Shown here one piece after another: positions 17,301 through 26,477 of a stretch of 64,000 bases of DNA (position 1 is the first letter of the stretch; each line of letters begins with the position of its first letter). This DNA comes from Candidatus Parvarchaeota archaeon UBA573 (GTDB lineage: Archaea > Nanobdellota > Nanobdellia > Parvarchaeales > Parvarchaeaceae). The position numbers and the translations under genes were made by a program. The stretch covers positions 28,210 through 92,209 of the forward strand of contig DAPE01000019.1 of assembly GCA_002502045.1 (NCBI GenBank). Reading direction: 5' to 3'. The notes below the pieces were generated by a model, which was not told where the DNA came from, made no database searches, and saw only the letters and a program-made list of their open reading frames with translations.

Positions 17301-19052
17301 TTATTTCTCCGCGTTAATCTTTTTTATTTCTTCTATGTCTTTTTCTATCTCTTTTAATTTACCATCAAGTTCTTCTTCGCTTGTGTACCTTAATCTTGCG
17401 ATTTTTGGTTTTATTTGTACTGATTGTATTTTTTCTATAGGTACGTTTCTGTCAAGAGCAGCTTTTTCTGCATCGAAGACTTGGTTTATGAGCTTTAGCA
17501 TTTTATACTGCTTATTAACCGAAGCATAAGTATCAATATCATCAAATGCGTTCTGCTGTAAGTAATCCTCTCTTAGCATTTTAGCAACATCAAGTATTAG
17601 TTTGTCCGATTCTGGCAACGCATCATAACCTACTAGTTGTACGATTTCATTTATCTCCGCTTCTTTTTGCAACGTTGCTAGCGATTTATTTCTAAGTTCT
17701 GGCCAATCCTCTGCAATGTTCTTCCTGTACCACTGGTTTAATCCATCAGTGTACAATGAATAACTGTTAAGCCAATTTATAGAAGGGAAGTGTCTTGCAT
17801 TTGCAAGTGATGCATCAAGTGCCCAGAATACCCTAGTTACCCTAAGTGTGTTTTGTGAAACTGGTTCAGATATATCCCCGCCTGGTGGAGATACTGCCCC
17901 TATTATTGTTGCTGCGCCGATTTTTCCGCTTAATATCCTAGCTCTACCAGCCCTTTCATAAAATTCACCTACTCTTCTACCTAAATAAGCCGGGTAACCT
18001 TCTTCTCCAGGCATCTCTTCCAATCTTCCAGATAATTCTCTTAAAGCTTCTGCCCATCTTGAGGTACTGTCTGCCATTACTGCAACACTGTAGCCCATAT
18101 CTCTATAATATTCAGCAAGTGTTATTCCTGTGTATATGCTTGCTTCTCTTGCAGCTACTGGCATATTTGAAGTGTTTGCAATAAGTATGGTTCTATCCAT
18201 TAAAGGTTTTCCACTCTTCGGGTCTTTTAACTCTGGGAATGTCGCAAGTATCTCTGTCATTTCATTTCCTCTCTCACCGCATCCTACATAAACTATAACA
18301 TCTGCATCAGACCATTTTGCAAGTTGGTGCTGGATTACGGTTTTTCCAGATCCGAACGGCCCTGGAACTGCTGCAGTCCCTCCCATTGCAACAGGAAACA
18401 TTGTGTCTATCACTCTTTGTCCTGTTAAAAGAGGTATGTTTGGAGAAAGTTTCTCTTTTACTGGCCTTGCAGTTCTTACCGGCCATCTTGTCATAAGCTT
18501 GATTTCTTCAGTTTTATTATTATCTTCTAATATTGCAATGTTTTCTTCTATTGTGTAGTCTCCTTCTTCTGCTATCTTTTTTATTACTCCTTTTTTGTTT
18601 GCAGGTACGAGAACTTTATGTTTTATTAACGAAGTTTCTTTTACCTCTCCAATCTCCTCTCCAGGTTCAACAATTTTTCCTTCCTCAACTTTTGGTTTGA
18701 AATGCCATTTCTTTTCTCTGTCTAATGAATTGACTTTTACTCCGCTGCTTATGAATGTTCCTTCTTTGTCAAGAATCTTATCTAGAGGCCTTTGTATACC
18801 ATCAAATATTGATCCTATCAATCCAGGCCCTAATTCTACAGAAAGAGGTTCATTACTATCAACTGCCTTTTCTCCTATCCTAAGTCCGCTTGTATCTTCA
18901 TATACCTGTATTATAGCGTTTTCACCCTCAATTTTTACAATCTCTCCAACTAGTTCATTGCCCCCTATAAATACAATATTATTCATCTTTGGGTCTTCAA
19001 GGCCTGAAACCGTTACAACTGAACCAGAAATTCCTATTATTTTTCCTTCCAT
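17301..19052 (-). CDS. atpA: A-type ATP synthase subunit A (catalytic)
   Basis: 583 residues with no intein. Walker A is GPFGSGKT (~229-236), the catalytic-site region has [10 protein letters not shown], and Walker B with its flank is [17 protein letters not shown]. The bulge or non-homologous region typical of A/V-type subunits lies at ~110-190. It hydrolyses or makes ATP at the A/B interface. The C-terminus ends in a charged helix ([18 protein letters not shown]). Lies one base after atpF. Confidence 0.98.
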   Translation of the reverse strand: MEGKIIGISGSVVTVSGLEDPKMNNIVFIGGNELVGEIVKIEGENAIIQVYEDTSGLRIGEKAVDSNEPLSVELGPGLIGSIFDGIQRPLDKILDKEGTFISSGVKVNSLDREKKWHFKPKVEEGKIVEPGEEIGEVKETSLIKHKVLVPANKKGVIKKIAEEGDYTIEENIAILEDNNKTEEIKLMTRWPVRTARPVKEKLSPNIPLLTGQRVIDTMFPVAMGGTAAVPGPFGSGKTVIQHQLAKWSDADVIVYVGCGERGNEMTEILATFPELKDPKSGKPLMDRTILIANTSNMPVAAREASIYTGITLAEYYRDMGYSVAVMADSTSRWAEALRELSGRLEEMPGEEGYPAYLGRRVGEFYERAGRARILSGKIGAATIIGAVSPPGGDISEPVSQNTLRVTRVFWALDASLANARHFPSINWLNSYSLYTDGLNQWYRKNIAEDWPELRNKSLATLQKEAEINEIVQLVGYDALPESDKLILDVAKMLREDYLQQNAFDDIDTYASVNKQYKMLKLINQVFDAEKAALDRNVPIEKIQSVQIKPKIARLRYTSEEELDGKLKEIEKDIEEIKKINAEK

Positions 19053-19053
19053 C

Positions 19054-19377
19054 TTATTTTAATTTTGTTATATCCACCCCTAATACTCTTTTTGCTAGGC
19101 TTTCTAGCGACTCCTTATTTTCCTGTGTTTCCTGTGAAGGTATAAATAGCACCAGTGGGTCAACGCTTAAGTCCAATAAATTGCGTTCATTCTGGTCTGC
19201 ATAATCTTTTATATCTTCTTCAGCTATTATAAGATTATATTCTTTGCTTTTTATTAATTTAATTACTTCTGTTAATGCCTCTTTTCCAGATAAATCAATA
19301 GAACTTTCAATACCTGCAAGTTTTAATCCAAGTGAATCTCTTCTATCTCCTACAAAAATTATTCTTTTAAATTCCAT
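19054..19377 (-). CDS. atpF: A-type ATP synthase subunit F
   Basis: 107 residues from the preferred ATG at 19377. It has the CheY-like N-terminal pattern of subunit F (KRIIFVGDRRDSLGLKLAGI), the IIAEEDIKDY turn, and a C-terminal helical tail (ESLAKRVLGVDITKLK) that contacts the rotor. The frame opens at 19392 but those five extra residues are unlike the family. Either start overlaps atpC. Confidence 0.92.
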   Translation of the reverse strand: MEFKRIIFVGDRRDSLGLKLAGIESSIDLSGKEALTEVIKLIKSKEYNLIIAEEDIKDYADQNERNLLDLSVDPLVLFIPSQETQENKESLESLAKRVLGVDITKLK

Positions 19378-20407
19378 ATCCAATATCAACAACTTTCTTT
19401 TCGATATTATAATACTTTTTGAACCAGCTTAACCTTATTATATCCCGCTCTATCTCTGCGCTTATTATAAATGAAAGTGTAGATGCAACTGAAAGAGCAT
19501 TAGCTCTGAATATCTGTAGATATTTGTCATGTATAATCCTTTTTAACTCAACTTCGAAGTTGGCTATAAGCCCATCTTCTCTGTAAAGTTCAAGTGCTTC
19601 ATTTAAGTCGTATGGTAAATCCTTTATAAAATCTACAATACTCATTTTTGTCATTTCATTTAATCTGTCGATATTTATTGATCCGCCCTTTATCAAAAGC
19701 TCCTTTGCCGGTTTTTTAAGCTCTATTTCTTTTATAACTGTCATGATATTTCTCAAGTCTATTAAACTCTGTATAAATCTAAGAACCGGGCCCTCATTCC
19801 CATTATAAAATTTGAAGTTTCTTAGCAGATCCGTATAGTATTCTACGTCAAGCGCCAATGACATGCCCGAGACATCTCTGCTTAGTTCTGCAGATACGGA
19901 AAAAGGCAATAAAACTCTTCCATAATTGTACCGTGTAAGGTAGTTTATGACTTCTACAATATCTTTTTGTTCTATTATGTTTCTGTATTCTTCTTTGCTG
20001 ATTAATGAGCTCGAAAATCCTAGTGGAAAGCTTCTGCCTACCGTTAGTAAATTCTCAGTTATCTCTACATTTTTTCCTATAAGTTTAGCAGCAAGTATAA
20101 GTTTTATGTTTTGTATGTCTATTTTTGATAAGTAACTTCTTATCAATGTTTTTCCTATGCTAGGCAAAACTTGCATAGCAGATATGCAGTTATTTAAAAA
20201 ATGCGTATTTATTATTATGTCTATGATATCGGGTTCCTTAAATCTATTGTAGAATTGGTCGATCTCATTTTTGTAGGAAGTATTTGAAAGAACGCTTAAA
20301 AATTCATCTTTCTTAGTTTCTTTTATTCTGTCAATTTCGTCTTTTCTTAAAAGGTTGAGATATAATGCTTTCACATGCCCATAAGCGCCTGCATAAGTAG
20401 AATCCAT
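19367..20407 (-). CDS. atpC: A-type ATP synthase subunit C (rotor-ring adaptor)
   Basis: 346 residues, typical. All-helical and Leu/Ile-rich, with YAGAYGHVKALYLNLL at the N-terminus and the DLRNIMTVIKEIELKKP and SFIISAEIERDIIRL segments characteristic of the funnel-shaped C/d subunit, which connects the D/F shaft to the K ring. Starts immediately after atpE. Confidence 0.94.
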   Translation of the reverse strand: MDSTYAGAYGHVKALYLNLLRKDEIDRIKETKKDEFLSVLSNTSYKNEIDQFYNRFKEPDIIDIIINTHFLNNCISAMQVLPSIGKTLIRSYLSKIDIQNIKLILAAKLIGKNVEITENLLTVGRSFPLGFSSSLISKEEYRNIIEQKDIVEVINYLTRYNYGRVLLPFSVSAELSRDVSGMSLALDVEYYTDLLRNFKFYNGNEGPVLRFIQSLIDLRNIMTVIKEIELKKPAKELLIKGGSINIDRLNEMTKMSIVDFIKDLPYDLNEALELYREDGLIANFEVELKRIIHDKYLQIFRANALSVASTLSFIISAEIERDIIRLSWFKKYYNIEKKVVDIGYGI

Positions 20408-20968
20408 TTATGCCCCCAATTTTTGAATTATCTTTTTTGCTATTTTTTCTTCTAATGATTCTATTGTCTTTTTTAGTGATAAGTCTATGGAAAATTTTCC
20501 ATCAGAAGATTCTGCATAAACTCCAAACATGTTCTTTTTAGTGAGTTTCGCATTTTTTTCCTTTTTTCCAAAAACTTGCAGATCCTCTTTGTTCATGAAT
20601 AATATTGCATCCTCTCCGATTCTTTTTTTAGCCTCTTTTATTAATATTGTCATTAACTTTGAATATTCCTGTGTTTTGCTGAATTCTTCTTCCGAAGAAT
20701 AAAGATTGTTCATGCTGTCTTTAAATGCTTCACTTACTGCCTTTTTTATTATCTGATCTTTCTCAACATGTATCTTAGCGTTTTCGATCGTTTCTTTTTC
20801 TTCTGTAAGGATCTCTTTTTTAGCTTGTGCTTCTTTTAGAATTTCTGATATTTTTTTATCAGTTTCTTTATTGGACTCGTTTGCTTTAAGCTGGGCTTCT
20901 ATGATTATTTTTTTTACTTTTATATCTGTTTCTTTTTCTATGTGTTCAGCTATTTTCTCAAGACTCAT
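20408..20968 (-). CDS. atpE: A-type ATP synthase subunit E (peripheral stalk)
   Basis: 186 residues. The N-terminal two thirds form a charged coiled coil (KEAQAKKEILTEEKETIENA) and the C-terminus is a small alpha/beta domain, the layout of subunit E that clamps the top of A3B3 together with H. The domain order and its position between K and C make the assignment firm despite the low sequence conservation usual for E. Confidence 0.9.
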   Translation of the reverse strand: MSLEKIAEHIEKETDIKVKKIIIEAQLKANESNKETDKKISEILKEAQAKKEILTEEKETIENAKIHVEKDQIIKKAVSEAFKDSMNNLYSSEEEFSKTQEYSKLMTILIKEAKKRIGEDAILFMNKEDLQVFGKKEKNAKLTKKNMFGVYAESSDGKFSIDLSLKKTIESLEEKIAKKIIQKLGA

Positions 20969-20984
20969 ATTATCTGCTAATGCC

Positions 20985-21218
20985 TCAAAGTATCTGTAAT
21001 AGCAATATTAATCCAAGTACAAATCCTATTATCCACAGCGTTTCAGGTATTACAAAGAAGAACAGTACCTGTCCAAATTTTTCTGGCTTTTCAGCAATGA
21101 TTCCCATTCCTGCAGCACCTATTCCTTGCTGTGCCATTCCTGTACCTATTAAACCACCTGCTATTGCTATGGCTGCGGCTATTGCATATAAAGCGCCTGC
21201 GTCTGTTGTAACTACCAT
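20985..21218 (-). CDS. atpK: A-type ATP synthase subunit K (c-ring proteolipid)
   Basis: 77 residues, a single two-helix hairpin: a Gly/Ala-rich helix 1 (LYAIAAAIAIAGGLIGTGMA), a polar loop (AEKPEKFGQ) and helix 2 carrying the ion-binding Glu in VIPETLWIIGF. The single hairpin with one carboxylate per protomer is the simple archaeal form, not a duplicated or triplicated one. I cannot tell H+ from Na+ specificity. First gene of the nine-gene operon. Confidence 0.94.
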   Translation of the reverse strand: MVVTTDAGALYAIAAAIAIAGGLIGTGMAQQGIGAAGMGIIAEKPEKFGQVLFFFVIPETLWIIGFVLGLILLLQIL

Positions 21219-21237
21219 ATTCTCTTACGTTTTTTTC

Positions 21238-21252
21238 TATTTTTAAGCTTTA
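21238..21252 (-). promoter_or_regulatory. TATA-like box of the ATP synthase operon
   Basis: On the minus strand TAAAGCTTAAAAATA is centred about 26 nt before the atpK ATG at 21218. No Shine-Dalgarno lies between, so the operon mRNA is probably leaderless at its first gene. Confidence 0.5.
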
Positions 21253-21371
21253 CTATTGTGCATTGAATTAAAATCAATTTTTTACTTTAAATTTCAAAGA
21301 GAAAGCTTTAAAAAGGGTAATAAAGCGAAAGGTATTTATACTAGTTCATTCATATGGTTTATCGTAAACAT

Positions 21372-21857
21372 ATGGAAATAAACTCAATACCTGATGATGT
21401 AATAGAATGCCTCTTTGATGCAATAGAAAAAGATAATAAACTTTATATTATCTTGAAAGAGGACAGCAAAGACAATGAAGAGAAGATAGAAAAAGTGTTT
21501 GGAAAAGATGTTGAATTTCTAGACATGATGGAAATAATGCAGAGAAAGATGTTTTCAGAACTAATGGATGCAACAAGCGTTTTCGATAATGAGCCTTTCC
21601 TGAATAAATTGGGCTTCAATGAGATAACCGAGATATTTTATGATCTTACAAAACTAGAGCAAAGCAGAAAAATGCTGTTTAATTATGCTCTTCTTGGTAG
21701 AAGGGGAAAAGAAGGATTATTACAGACTTTAGGAGGGGGTAGGCTAACAAAAAGCGCAATATTTGTACCTTCTGCAAATGAAAAGGGTGCAGAGGACTTT
21801 ATAAAAAAGTGGAATGTTGAATACTTGAAAAAAAGAGTATTCATCTTAGGAGGGTAA
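21372..21857 (+). CDS. Hypothetical protein upstream of cdc48, 161 aa
   Basis: Not recognised. A soluble, mostly helical acidic protein ending in a strand-like KRVFILGG. Its Gly-rich segment LGGGRLTKSAIFVPSANEKGA is suggestive but matches no family I know. The frame is open from 21354; the ATG at 21372 is preferred because the TATA-like TATTTATA at 21333-21340 would start transcription near 21360. Its last codons contain the AGGAGGG that serves as ribosome binding site for cdc48 three bases downstream, so the two genes are cotranscribed. Confidence 0.7.
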   Translation: MEINSIPDDVIECLFDAIEKDNKLYIILKEDSKDNEEKIEKVFGKDVEFLDMMEIMQRKMFSELMDATSVFDNEPFLNKLGFNEITEIFYDLTKLEQSRKMLFNYALLGRRGKEGLLQTLGGGRLTKSAIFVPSANEKGAEDFIKKWNVEYLKKRVFILGG

Positions 21858-21860
21858 AGT

Positions 21861-24152
21861 ATGGAAGATGATGACAAAATGGAAATAAGTTTGAAGGTTG
21901 CAGAAGCACAGCAAGATGATATAGGACAAAATTTTGTAAGGATAGGAACGCCTTGGATGAAGCAGATAGGTGTCAGGCCGGGGGAGTTTGTAGAAATCGA
22001 AGGGAATAGAAAGACCGTTGCAAAAGTTGATAGAGCGCATCCTGGTGATTTAGGTTTGAATATAATCAGAATGGATGGTACTACAAGAAAGAATGCAAAA
22101 GCGGCCATAGGTGAAAATGTAATAGTCAGGAAAGTAGAGGTTTATGAAGCTGATGTAGTTAACCTTTCTCCTTTGTCTTCAATATCTATACGCGGTGCAG
22201 AAAATGTGGTGGGTAGGTTACTTTTAGATAGAGCAATATCGAAGGGAGATATAATAACGCTTGGCAGTGGAGGCAGAAGCTCATTTGCTTCGTTTTTTGG
22301 AGATGATAATGACATAATGCGTATATTTGAGAATACAGCATTTCCGTCTTTCCAATTCGGTTTCTCAGAGCTTCGTTTTTTGGTTACTTCTACATCACCA
22401 AAAGGATTTGTGATAATAACAGAAAATACTGACATAAACATATCGCCTGAACCTGTTAAACTTTCTGAGGAATCAAGAGTCAAGCATGTAAGCTATGAAG
22501 ATGTAGGAGGTTTATCAGATGAAGTTTCAAAGATAAGGGAAATGGTCGAAATGCCATTGAAACACCCTGAGATATTTATGAGGTTGGGGATAACCCCTCC
22601 AAGAGGCGTTTTGCTTTACGGGCCTCCAGGAACAGGTAAAACTTTGCTTGCAAGGGCGGTTGCAGATGAAAGCGAAGCGCATTTCATAACAATAAACGGC
22701 CCAGAAGTAATGAGCAAGTGGGTTGGCGACGCAGAAAAGAAATTAAGAGAGATATTTGATGATGCAGAAAAGAACGCTCCGTCTATTATATTTATAGACG
22801 AAATAGATGCAATAGCAACAAAAAGAGAGGAAAGCATAGGGGAAGTTGAACATAGAGTCGTATCGCAGCTTCTCACATTAATGGACGGTTTGAGAAGTAG
22901 AGGAAAGGTAATTGTAATAGCTGCTACCAATAGACCAAATGCAATAGACCCAGCATTGCGTAGACCTGGAAGATTTGACAGGGAAATAATGTTTGGAGTT
23001 CCAAATGAAAAAGGAAGACTGGAAATACTAAACATACACACTAGAAACATGCCTCTTGACAAGAATGTTAAACTTGAAGAGATTTCAAAGATAACGCACG
23101 GTTTTGTCGGTGCAGATATAGAGTCGCTTATAAAAGAAGCAGCAATGAATGTAATAAGAAGAAATATAAATGAGTTAAATGTTAAGGAGGGCGATAACAT
23201 ACCAAAGACAGTTCTTGAAAAGCTTATAGTAACGATGGATGACTTCAGGGAAGCATTAAGGTTTGTAAGACCAAGTGCAATGCGTGAAGTTTTAGTTGAA
23301 AGACCAAGTGTTGGATGGGCAGATGTTGGTGGCTTAGAACAAGTTAAGGCGCAACTTAAAGAAGCAATAGACTGGCCTTTAAAACATCCAGACTCATTCA
23401 GAAGGGTAGGAATAACCCCGCCAAAAGGGATATTGCTTTACGGGCCTCCAGGAACAGGTAAAACTTTGCTTGCAAGAGCAGTCGCACATGAAACTGAATC
23501 GAATTTCATTGCAATAAAAGGACCGGAGATATACAATAAATATGTTGGTGAAAGCGAGAAAAGGATAAGAGAAATATTTGATAAGGCAAGGCAGGTTTCT
23601 CCATCTATCATTTTTATAGATGAGTTGGACAGTATAGCTTCTTCCAGGTCTAACTATGAAGGAAATAATGCAACCGAACAAGTAGTTAATCAATTACTTA
23701 CAGAGTTGGATGGAATAGAACCTCTTAATAATGTAATTGTAATTGGAGCTACAAATAGGGTTGATAAGGTGGACTCTGCTATACTAAGAACTGGCAGATT
23801 TGATAATATTGTGTTTGTTCCTCCTCCAGATGAAGATGGAAGGAAAGACATACTTAAGGTATATCTAAATAAGATGCCTATAGAAGGAGATAAAGAAGCT
23901 CTTATCGATTACCTTATCAAAAAAACTGAAGGATACGTTGGCTCTGACTTGGAGAGGCTTTCTAAAGAAGCAGGTATGAACGCGCTTAGAAATAGTATCT
24001 CTGCAAGTAAAGTAACGAAAGAAGACTTTGAAAAGGCATTGGATCTAGTAAGGCCAAGCTTGACCACTGAAGACGCAAAGAAATACGAAGAAATGGCAAA
24101 GAAACTTTACAGTAAAAAAGAGAAGGCGAAGGAGCTTAATTACTTCGGTTGA
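21861..24152 (+). CDS. cdc48: CDC48/VAT AAA+ unfoldase (p97 family)
   Basis: 763 residues, normal for archaeal VAT. The N-domain (~1-200) comprises double-psi barrel and 4-stranded parts. AAA module D1 has Walker A GPPGTGKT at ~253, Walker [12 protein letters not shown] and sensor [21 protein letters not shown]. Module D2 has Walker A at ~528, Walker [12 protein letters not shown] and a second arginine-finger region. It unfolds proteins using ATP, often feeding the proteasome. Both Walker A regions are encoded by an identical 44-nt DNA stretch. Preceded by an SD-like AGGAGGG at 21849-21855; scpA begins one base after its stop. Confidence 0.98.
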   Translation: MEDDDKMEISLKVAEAQQDDIGQNFVRIGTPWMKQIGVRPGEFVEIEGNRKTVAKVDRAHPGDLGLNIIRMDGTTRKNAKAAIGENVIVRKVEVYEADVVNLSPLSSISIRGAENVVGRLLLDRAISKGDIITLGSGGRSSFASFFGDDNDIMRIFENTAFPSFQFGFSELRFLVTSTSPKGFVIITENTDINISPEPVKLSEESRVKHVSYEDVGGLSDEVSKIREMVEMPLKHPEIFMRLGITPPRGVLLYGPPGTGKTLLARAVADESEAHFITINGPEVMSKWVGDAEKKLREIFDDAEKNAPSIIFIDEIDAIATKREESIGEVEHRVVSQLLTLMDGLRSRGKVIVIAATNRPNAIDPALRRPGRFDREIMFGVPNEKGRLEILNIHTRNMPLDKNVKLEEISKITHGFVGADIESLIKEAAMNVIRRNINELNVKEGDNIPKTVLEKLIVTMDDFREALRFVRPSAMREVLVERPSVGWADVGGLEQVKAQLKEAIDWPLKHPDSFRRVGITPPKGILLYGPPGTGKTLLARAVAHETESNFIAIKGPEIYNKYVGESEKRIREIFDKARQVSPSIIFIDELDSIASSRSNYEGNNATEQVVNQLLTELDGIEPLNNVIVIGATNRVDKVDSAILRTGRFDNIVFVPPPDEDGRKDILKVYLNKMPIEGDKEALIDYLIKKTEGYVGSDLERLSKEAGMNALRNSISASKVTKEDFEKALDLVRPSLTTEDAKKYEEMAKKLYSKKEKAKELNYFG
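22611..22654 (+). repeat. 44-nt repeat in cdc48, copy 1 (D1 Walker A)
   Basis: This stretch is identical at all 44 bases to 23433-23476, including third codon positions. It encodes the Walker A motif [14 protein letters not shown] of module D1. Flanks differ immediately. Confidence 0.85.
23433..23476 (+). repeat. 44-nt repeat in cdc48, copy 2 (D2 Walker A)
   Basis: Second copy of the 44-nt direct repeat, encoding the Walker A motif of module D2. It lies 822 nt downstream of copy 1 and in the same codon phase. Confidence 0.85.
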
Positions 24153-24153
24153 G

Positions 24154-24819
24154 ATGGATCACGAAGAAATATACAAGCTTATACTGAATGACGAACTTGG
24201 CTGGGAACACCTTATAACCACCATAATAAAGGACGAAGGAATGGATCCGATGGATATAGATCTTATAAAGATCGCCGACAGATTTGCTGCTTTAATCTCT
24301 AAAATAAATCAAATAGATTTTAGATTTGGAGGCAAATTTGTTTATACTGCTGCGATACTCCTTAAAATGAAGTCTGATACCGTTGTAGATGAAATACTGG
24401 AATTAAACGTCAAGAAACAGCATGAGGCCCAGCAAAGATACATAAAAGCCGTACCTTTTGATATAGCAGTAACATCAAAACTTCCTATTTTTAGAAGCAG
24501 GAAAATAACCTTAACAGAATTAATAAATACCATAAGAGAAGCTATGCGCTATAACACAAAACAGAAGATAAACTTTGAATTAAAACTCAAGGAAGTAAAG
24601 ATAGAAGACAGAATAAGAACTCTTCTTTTAAAGTTGGCAAAGCTTTTCAATGCTAAGGAATTAGTATTATTTTCTGAGCTTGTAAATAAAAAGAACGATA
24701 GAAAAGAGATAATCTACACCCTGCTTCCACTTTTGTTTATATCAAATATGAATAAAGTAGAGATATCGCAAAGCGAACCTTTTGAGGAGATATATATAAA
24801 GAGTAGGGTAAGCAGTTGA
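24154..24819 (+). CDS. scpA: ScpA kleisin (condensin subunit)
   Basis: 221 residues with the ScpA pattern: N-terminal helix contacting the SMC neck (HEEIYKLILNDELGWEHLIT), DPMDIDLIKIADRFAALI and the AAILLKMKSD segment, a middle linker, and a C-terminal winged-helix (KEIIYTLLPLLFISNMNKVEISQSEPFEEIYIK). It bridges the two SMC heads and helps compact and segregate the chromosome. Starts one base after cdc48. The matching scpB and smc genes follow within 6 kb. Confidence 0.9.
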   Translation: MDHEEIYKLILNDELGWEHLITTIIKDEGMDPMDIDLIKIADRFAALISKINQIDFRFGGKFVYTAAILLKMKSDTVVDEILELNVKKQHEAQQRYIKAVPFDIAVTSKLPIFRSRKITLTELINTIREAMRYNTKQKINFELKLKEVKIEDRIRTLLLKLAKLFNAKELVLFSELVNKKNDRKEIIYTLLPLLFISNMNKVEISQSEPFEEIYIKSRVSS

Positions 24820-24878
24820 AATTTATTTGCTTGTGAACTTTTAAAATCAATAAATGCGACTATTAGTATAGGATTAAC

Positions 24879-25412
24879 ATGGTAAAGATAACTGAATATG
24901 TTGAGGCACTTATATTCTCGTTCGGTGACGGTATAAGTCTTGAAGAGATTGTAAAAAGAACTAAATCTGACCCAATAATAATCAAAAAGGCAGTTAATGA
25001 TCTAAATAAGTCTTATGAGGCTAGAAATAGCGCTTTTTACATATTAACCGAAGGGAATCTTTATAGGATGAGGTTGAGAAGTGATCTTTTGCACCTTGTA
25101 CAAGATAACTTAAGAACAGATATGAGTAAAGGAGTTCTAATGACCCTAAGTTTAATAGTGTTAAATGGGAAGATACCTCAAAGTGAACTTGTTAAAAAGA
25201 GAGGTAGCATCTCATATCAGCATGTTAAGGAATTGCAGTCCAGGGGTTTAGTATCAGCAGCTATAGAAGATGGCAAAAAAATAATCAGAATTACACCTTT
25301 ATTTTATGACTATTTCGATGTCGATAAAAAAGAGTTCAAAGAAATAAAAGAAACTATCCAGGAAGAAGTAAAAAAAGAAGATGATAAGACTATAGAATAT
25401 AAGGGGAACTAA
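24879..25412 (+). CDS. scpB: ScpB condensin accessory subunit
   Basis: 177 residues built of two winged-helix domains (EYVEALIFSFGDGISLEEIVKRT and LMTLSLIVLNGKIPQSELVKKRG). ScpB dimers bind ScpA in SMC-ScpAB condensin. The Lys/Glu-rich tail (EVKKEDDKTIEYKGN) is outside the fold. Its stop codon overlaps the HIT gene's stop on the other strand as CTAA at 25409-25412. Confidence 0.88.
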   Translation: MVKITEYVEALIFSFGDGISLEEIVKRTKSDPIIIKKAVNDLNKSYEARNSAFYILTEGNLYRMRLRSDLLHLVQDNLRTDMSKGVLMTLSLIVLNGKIPQSELVKKRGSISYQHVKELQSRGLVSAAIEDGKKIIRITPLFYDYFDVDKKEFKEIKETIQEEVKKEDDKTIEYKGN

Positions 25413-25951
25413 AATACCACAACCTTACGGTTTATATTAATTTGAGGTTTTTCCTCCTTAACAGTGTTGTCTGGCTTTTTTGGCTCTTCAACGGCCTTTT
25501 TTTCAGTTTGTGGCACTTCTGCCGCCTTTACCTTTTCTATTGCTGATTTTATTGCATTTCCTATCGCAGTAAAATCACTTTCTTCCATTTTCTGTGGCTG
25601 CCAAACATGATTTACAGTATCATCGTTATATCTGGGTATGAGGTGAATTAAAGCATGTGGAGTCACGCTGCCCTTTGTAAGCTCTTTGGTGTAAAGCATC
25701 TCTACGTTATCTGGAGCTAGTGACAGGAGTATTGCGTATCCAACTGCTCTTGCAACACTTATGTACTGAAGAAACTCGTCCTGCGGCATTTCGTATATAT
25801 TATTATAATGTTTTTTTGGTATCATTATAACATGACCTTTGGAAGCAGGATTAATGTCTAAAACACCCATAACCATCTCATCTTCATATACCTCTTTTGA
25901 AGGCACTTTTTTGTTAGCTATCATGCAAAAAACGCATTTTTCCTCTTCCAT
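25409..25951 (-). CDS. HIT family protein lacking the central catalytic His
   Basis: 180 residues. The HIT domain (~1-125) shows the Cys pair CVFC (6,9), NPASKGHVIMIPKKHY and the triad region TPHALIHLIPR. In normal HIT proteins the triad is H-x-H-x-H and the middle His is the nucleophile. Here the residues are H99, L101 and H103; codon 101 is TTA, so the nucleophile position is Leu. A disordered Lys/Glu/Pro tail follows (~125-180), ending RKVVVF. It may be a nucleotide-binding non-enzyme or use another chemistry. Single gene, convergent with scpB. Confidence 0.88.
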   Translation of the reverse strand: MEEEKCVFCMIANKKVPSKEVYEDEMVMGVLDINPASKGHVIMIPKKHYNNIYEMPQDEFLQYISVARAVGYAILLSLAPDNVEMLYTKELTKGSVTPHALIHLIPRYNDDTVNHVWQPQKMEESDFTAIGNAIKSAIEKVKAAEVPQTEKKAVEEPKKPDNTVKEEKPQININRKVVVF

Positions 25952-26086
25952 AATTTTATTAAACGTTTAAAGTATTTATTCTTAAGTAAAATATTCTTGT
26001 GTTGCTTATTATTTTCTTGTGCGATTCATTTATTGTTTATTCTAAAAATATACAATTATACGCTGTGAAAATTACGATTTATAAAA

Positions 26087-26100
26087 AGCTTTTAAATAAC
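26087..26100 (+). promoter_or_regulatory. TATA-like box for the two-TM protein gene
   Basis: AGCTTTTAAATAAC is centred about 24 nt before the ATG at 26118. The spacing implies a leaderless mRNA. Confidence 0.5.
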
Positions 26101-26117
26101 AAAAACTTTGTAGTATA

Positions 26118-26378
26118 ATGAAAGCAAAAAGCAACTTAAAGTTTGTCGACGAGGAGAAAAGAGCAGTCGATGCGGCGATCGGCCTTATTCTGTTCGGATT
26201 AGGAATAACCCTTATAGTATTTGGCTTGGTTTCCATACTTTCGACAGCAGTTCTAAGTGGGTATTTCTACAAGACTGTTACAACTCCTCCATCGTCTTAC
26301 ATATACCCTTTATTTGAGGTAATAATAGGAATAGTAGTGTTTTCCTTCTCAATGTGGGTATTTAAGGCAAAAATATAA
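26118..26378 (+). CDS. Small two-TM membrane protein, 86 aa
   Basis: Not recognised. A charged cytoplasmic N-terminus (MKAKSNLKFVDEEKRAVDAA) is followed by two hydrophobic helices (~20-45 and ~63-83) separated by a short polar loop containing KTVTTPPSSY. It ends on a basic FKAKI. Single gene with its own TATA-like box, followed by a T-rich stretch (~26388-26412) that probably terminates it. Function unknown. Confidence 0.7.
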   Translation: MKAKSNLKFVDEEKRAVDAAIGLILFGLGITLIVFGLVSILSTAVLSGYFYKTVTTPPSSYIYPLFEVIIGIVVFSFSMWVFKAKI

Positions 26379-26477
26379 GCATTATTTTATTTTTTATTTT
26401 TTTTACTTTTATTCTTGGTGAAAAAAGGAAAGATTTATATACTTCTTTATTGCTAAGTATTATGTAGGTGATAAATT

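Noticed and set aside
17301-19052. Intein in the ATP synthase A subunit, as in some archaea
   Set aside because: The length (583 aa) and uninterrupted P-loop region leave no room for one; the same holds for LeuRS, CDC48 and SMC.
22616-23200. 194-codon minus-strand frame within cdc48
   Set aside because: Antisense of the AAA module; composition is the complement of the real gene and no promoter is seen.
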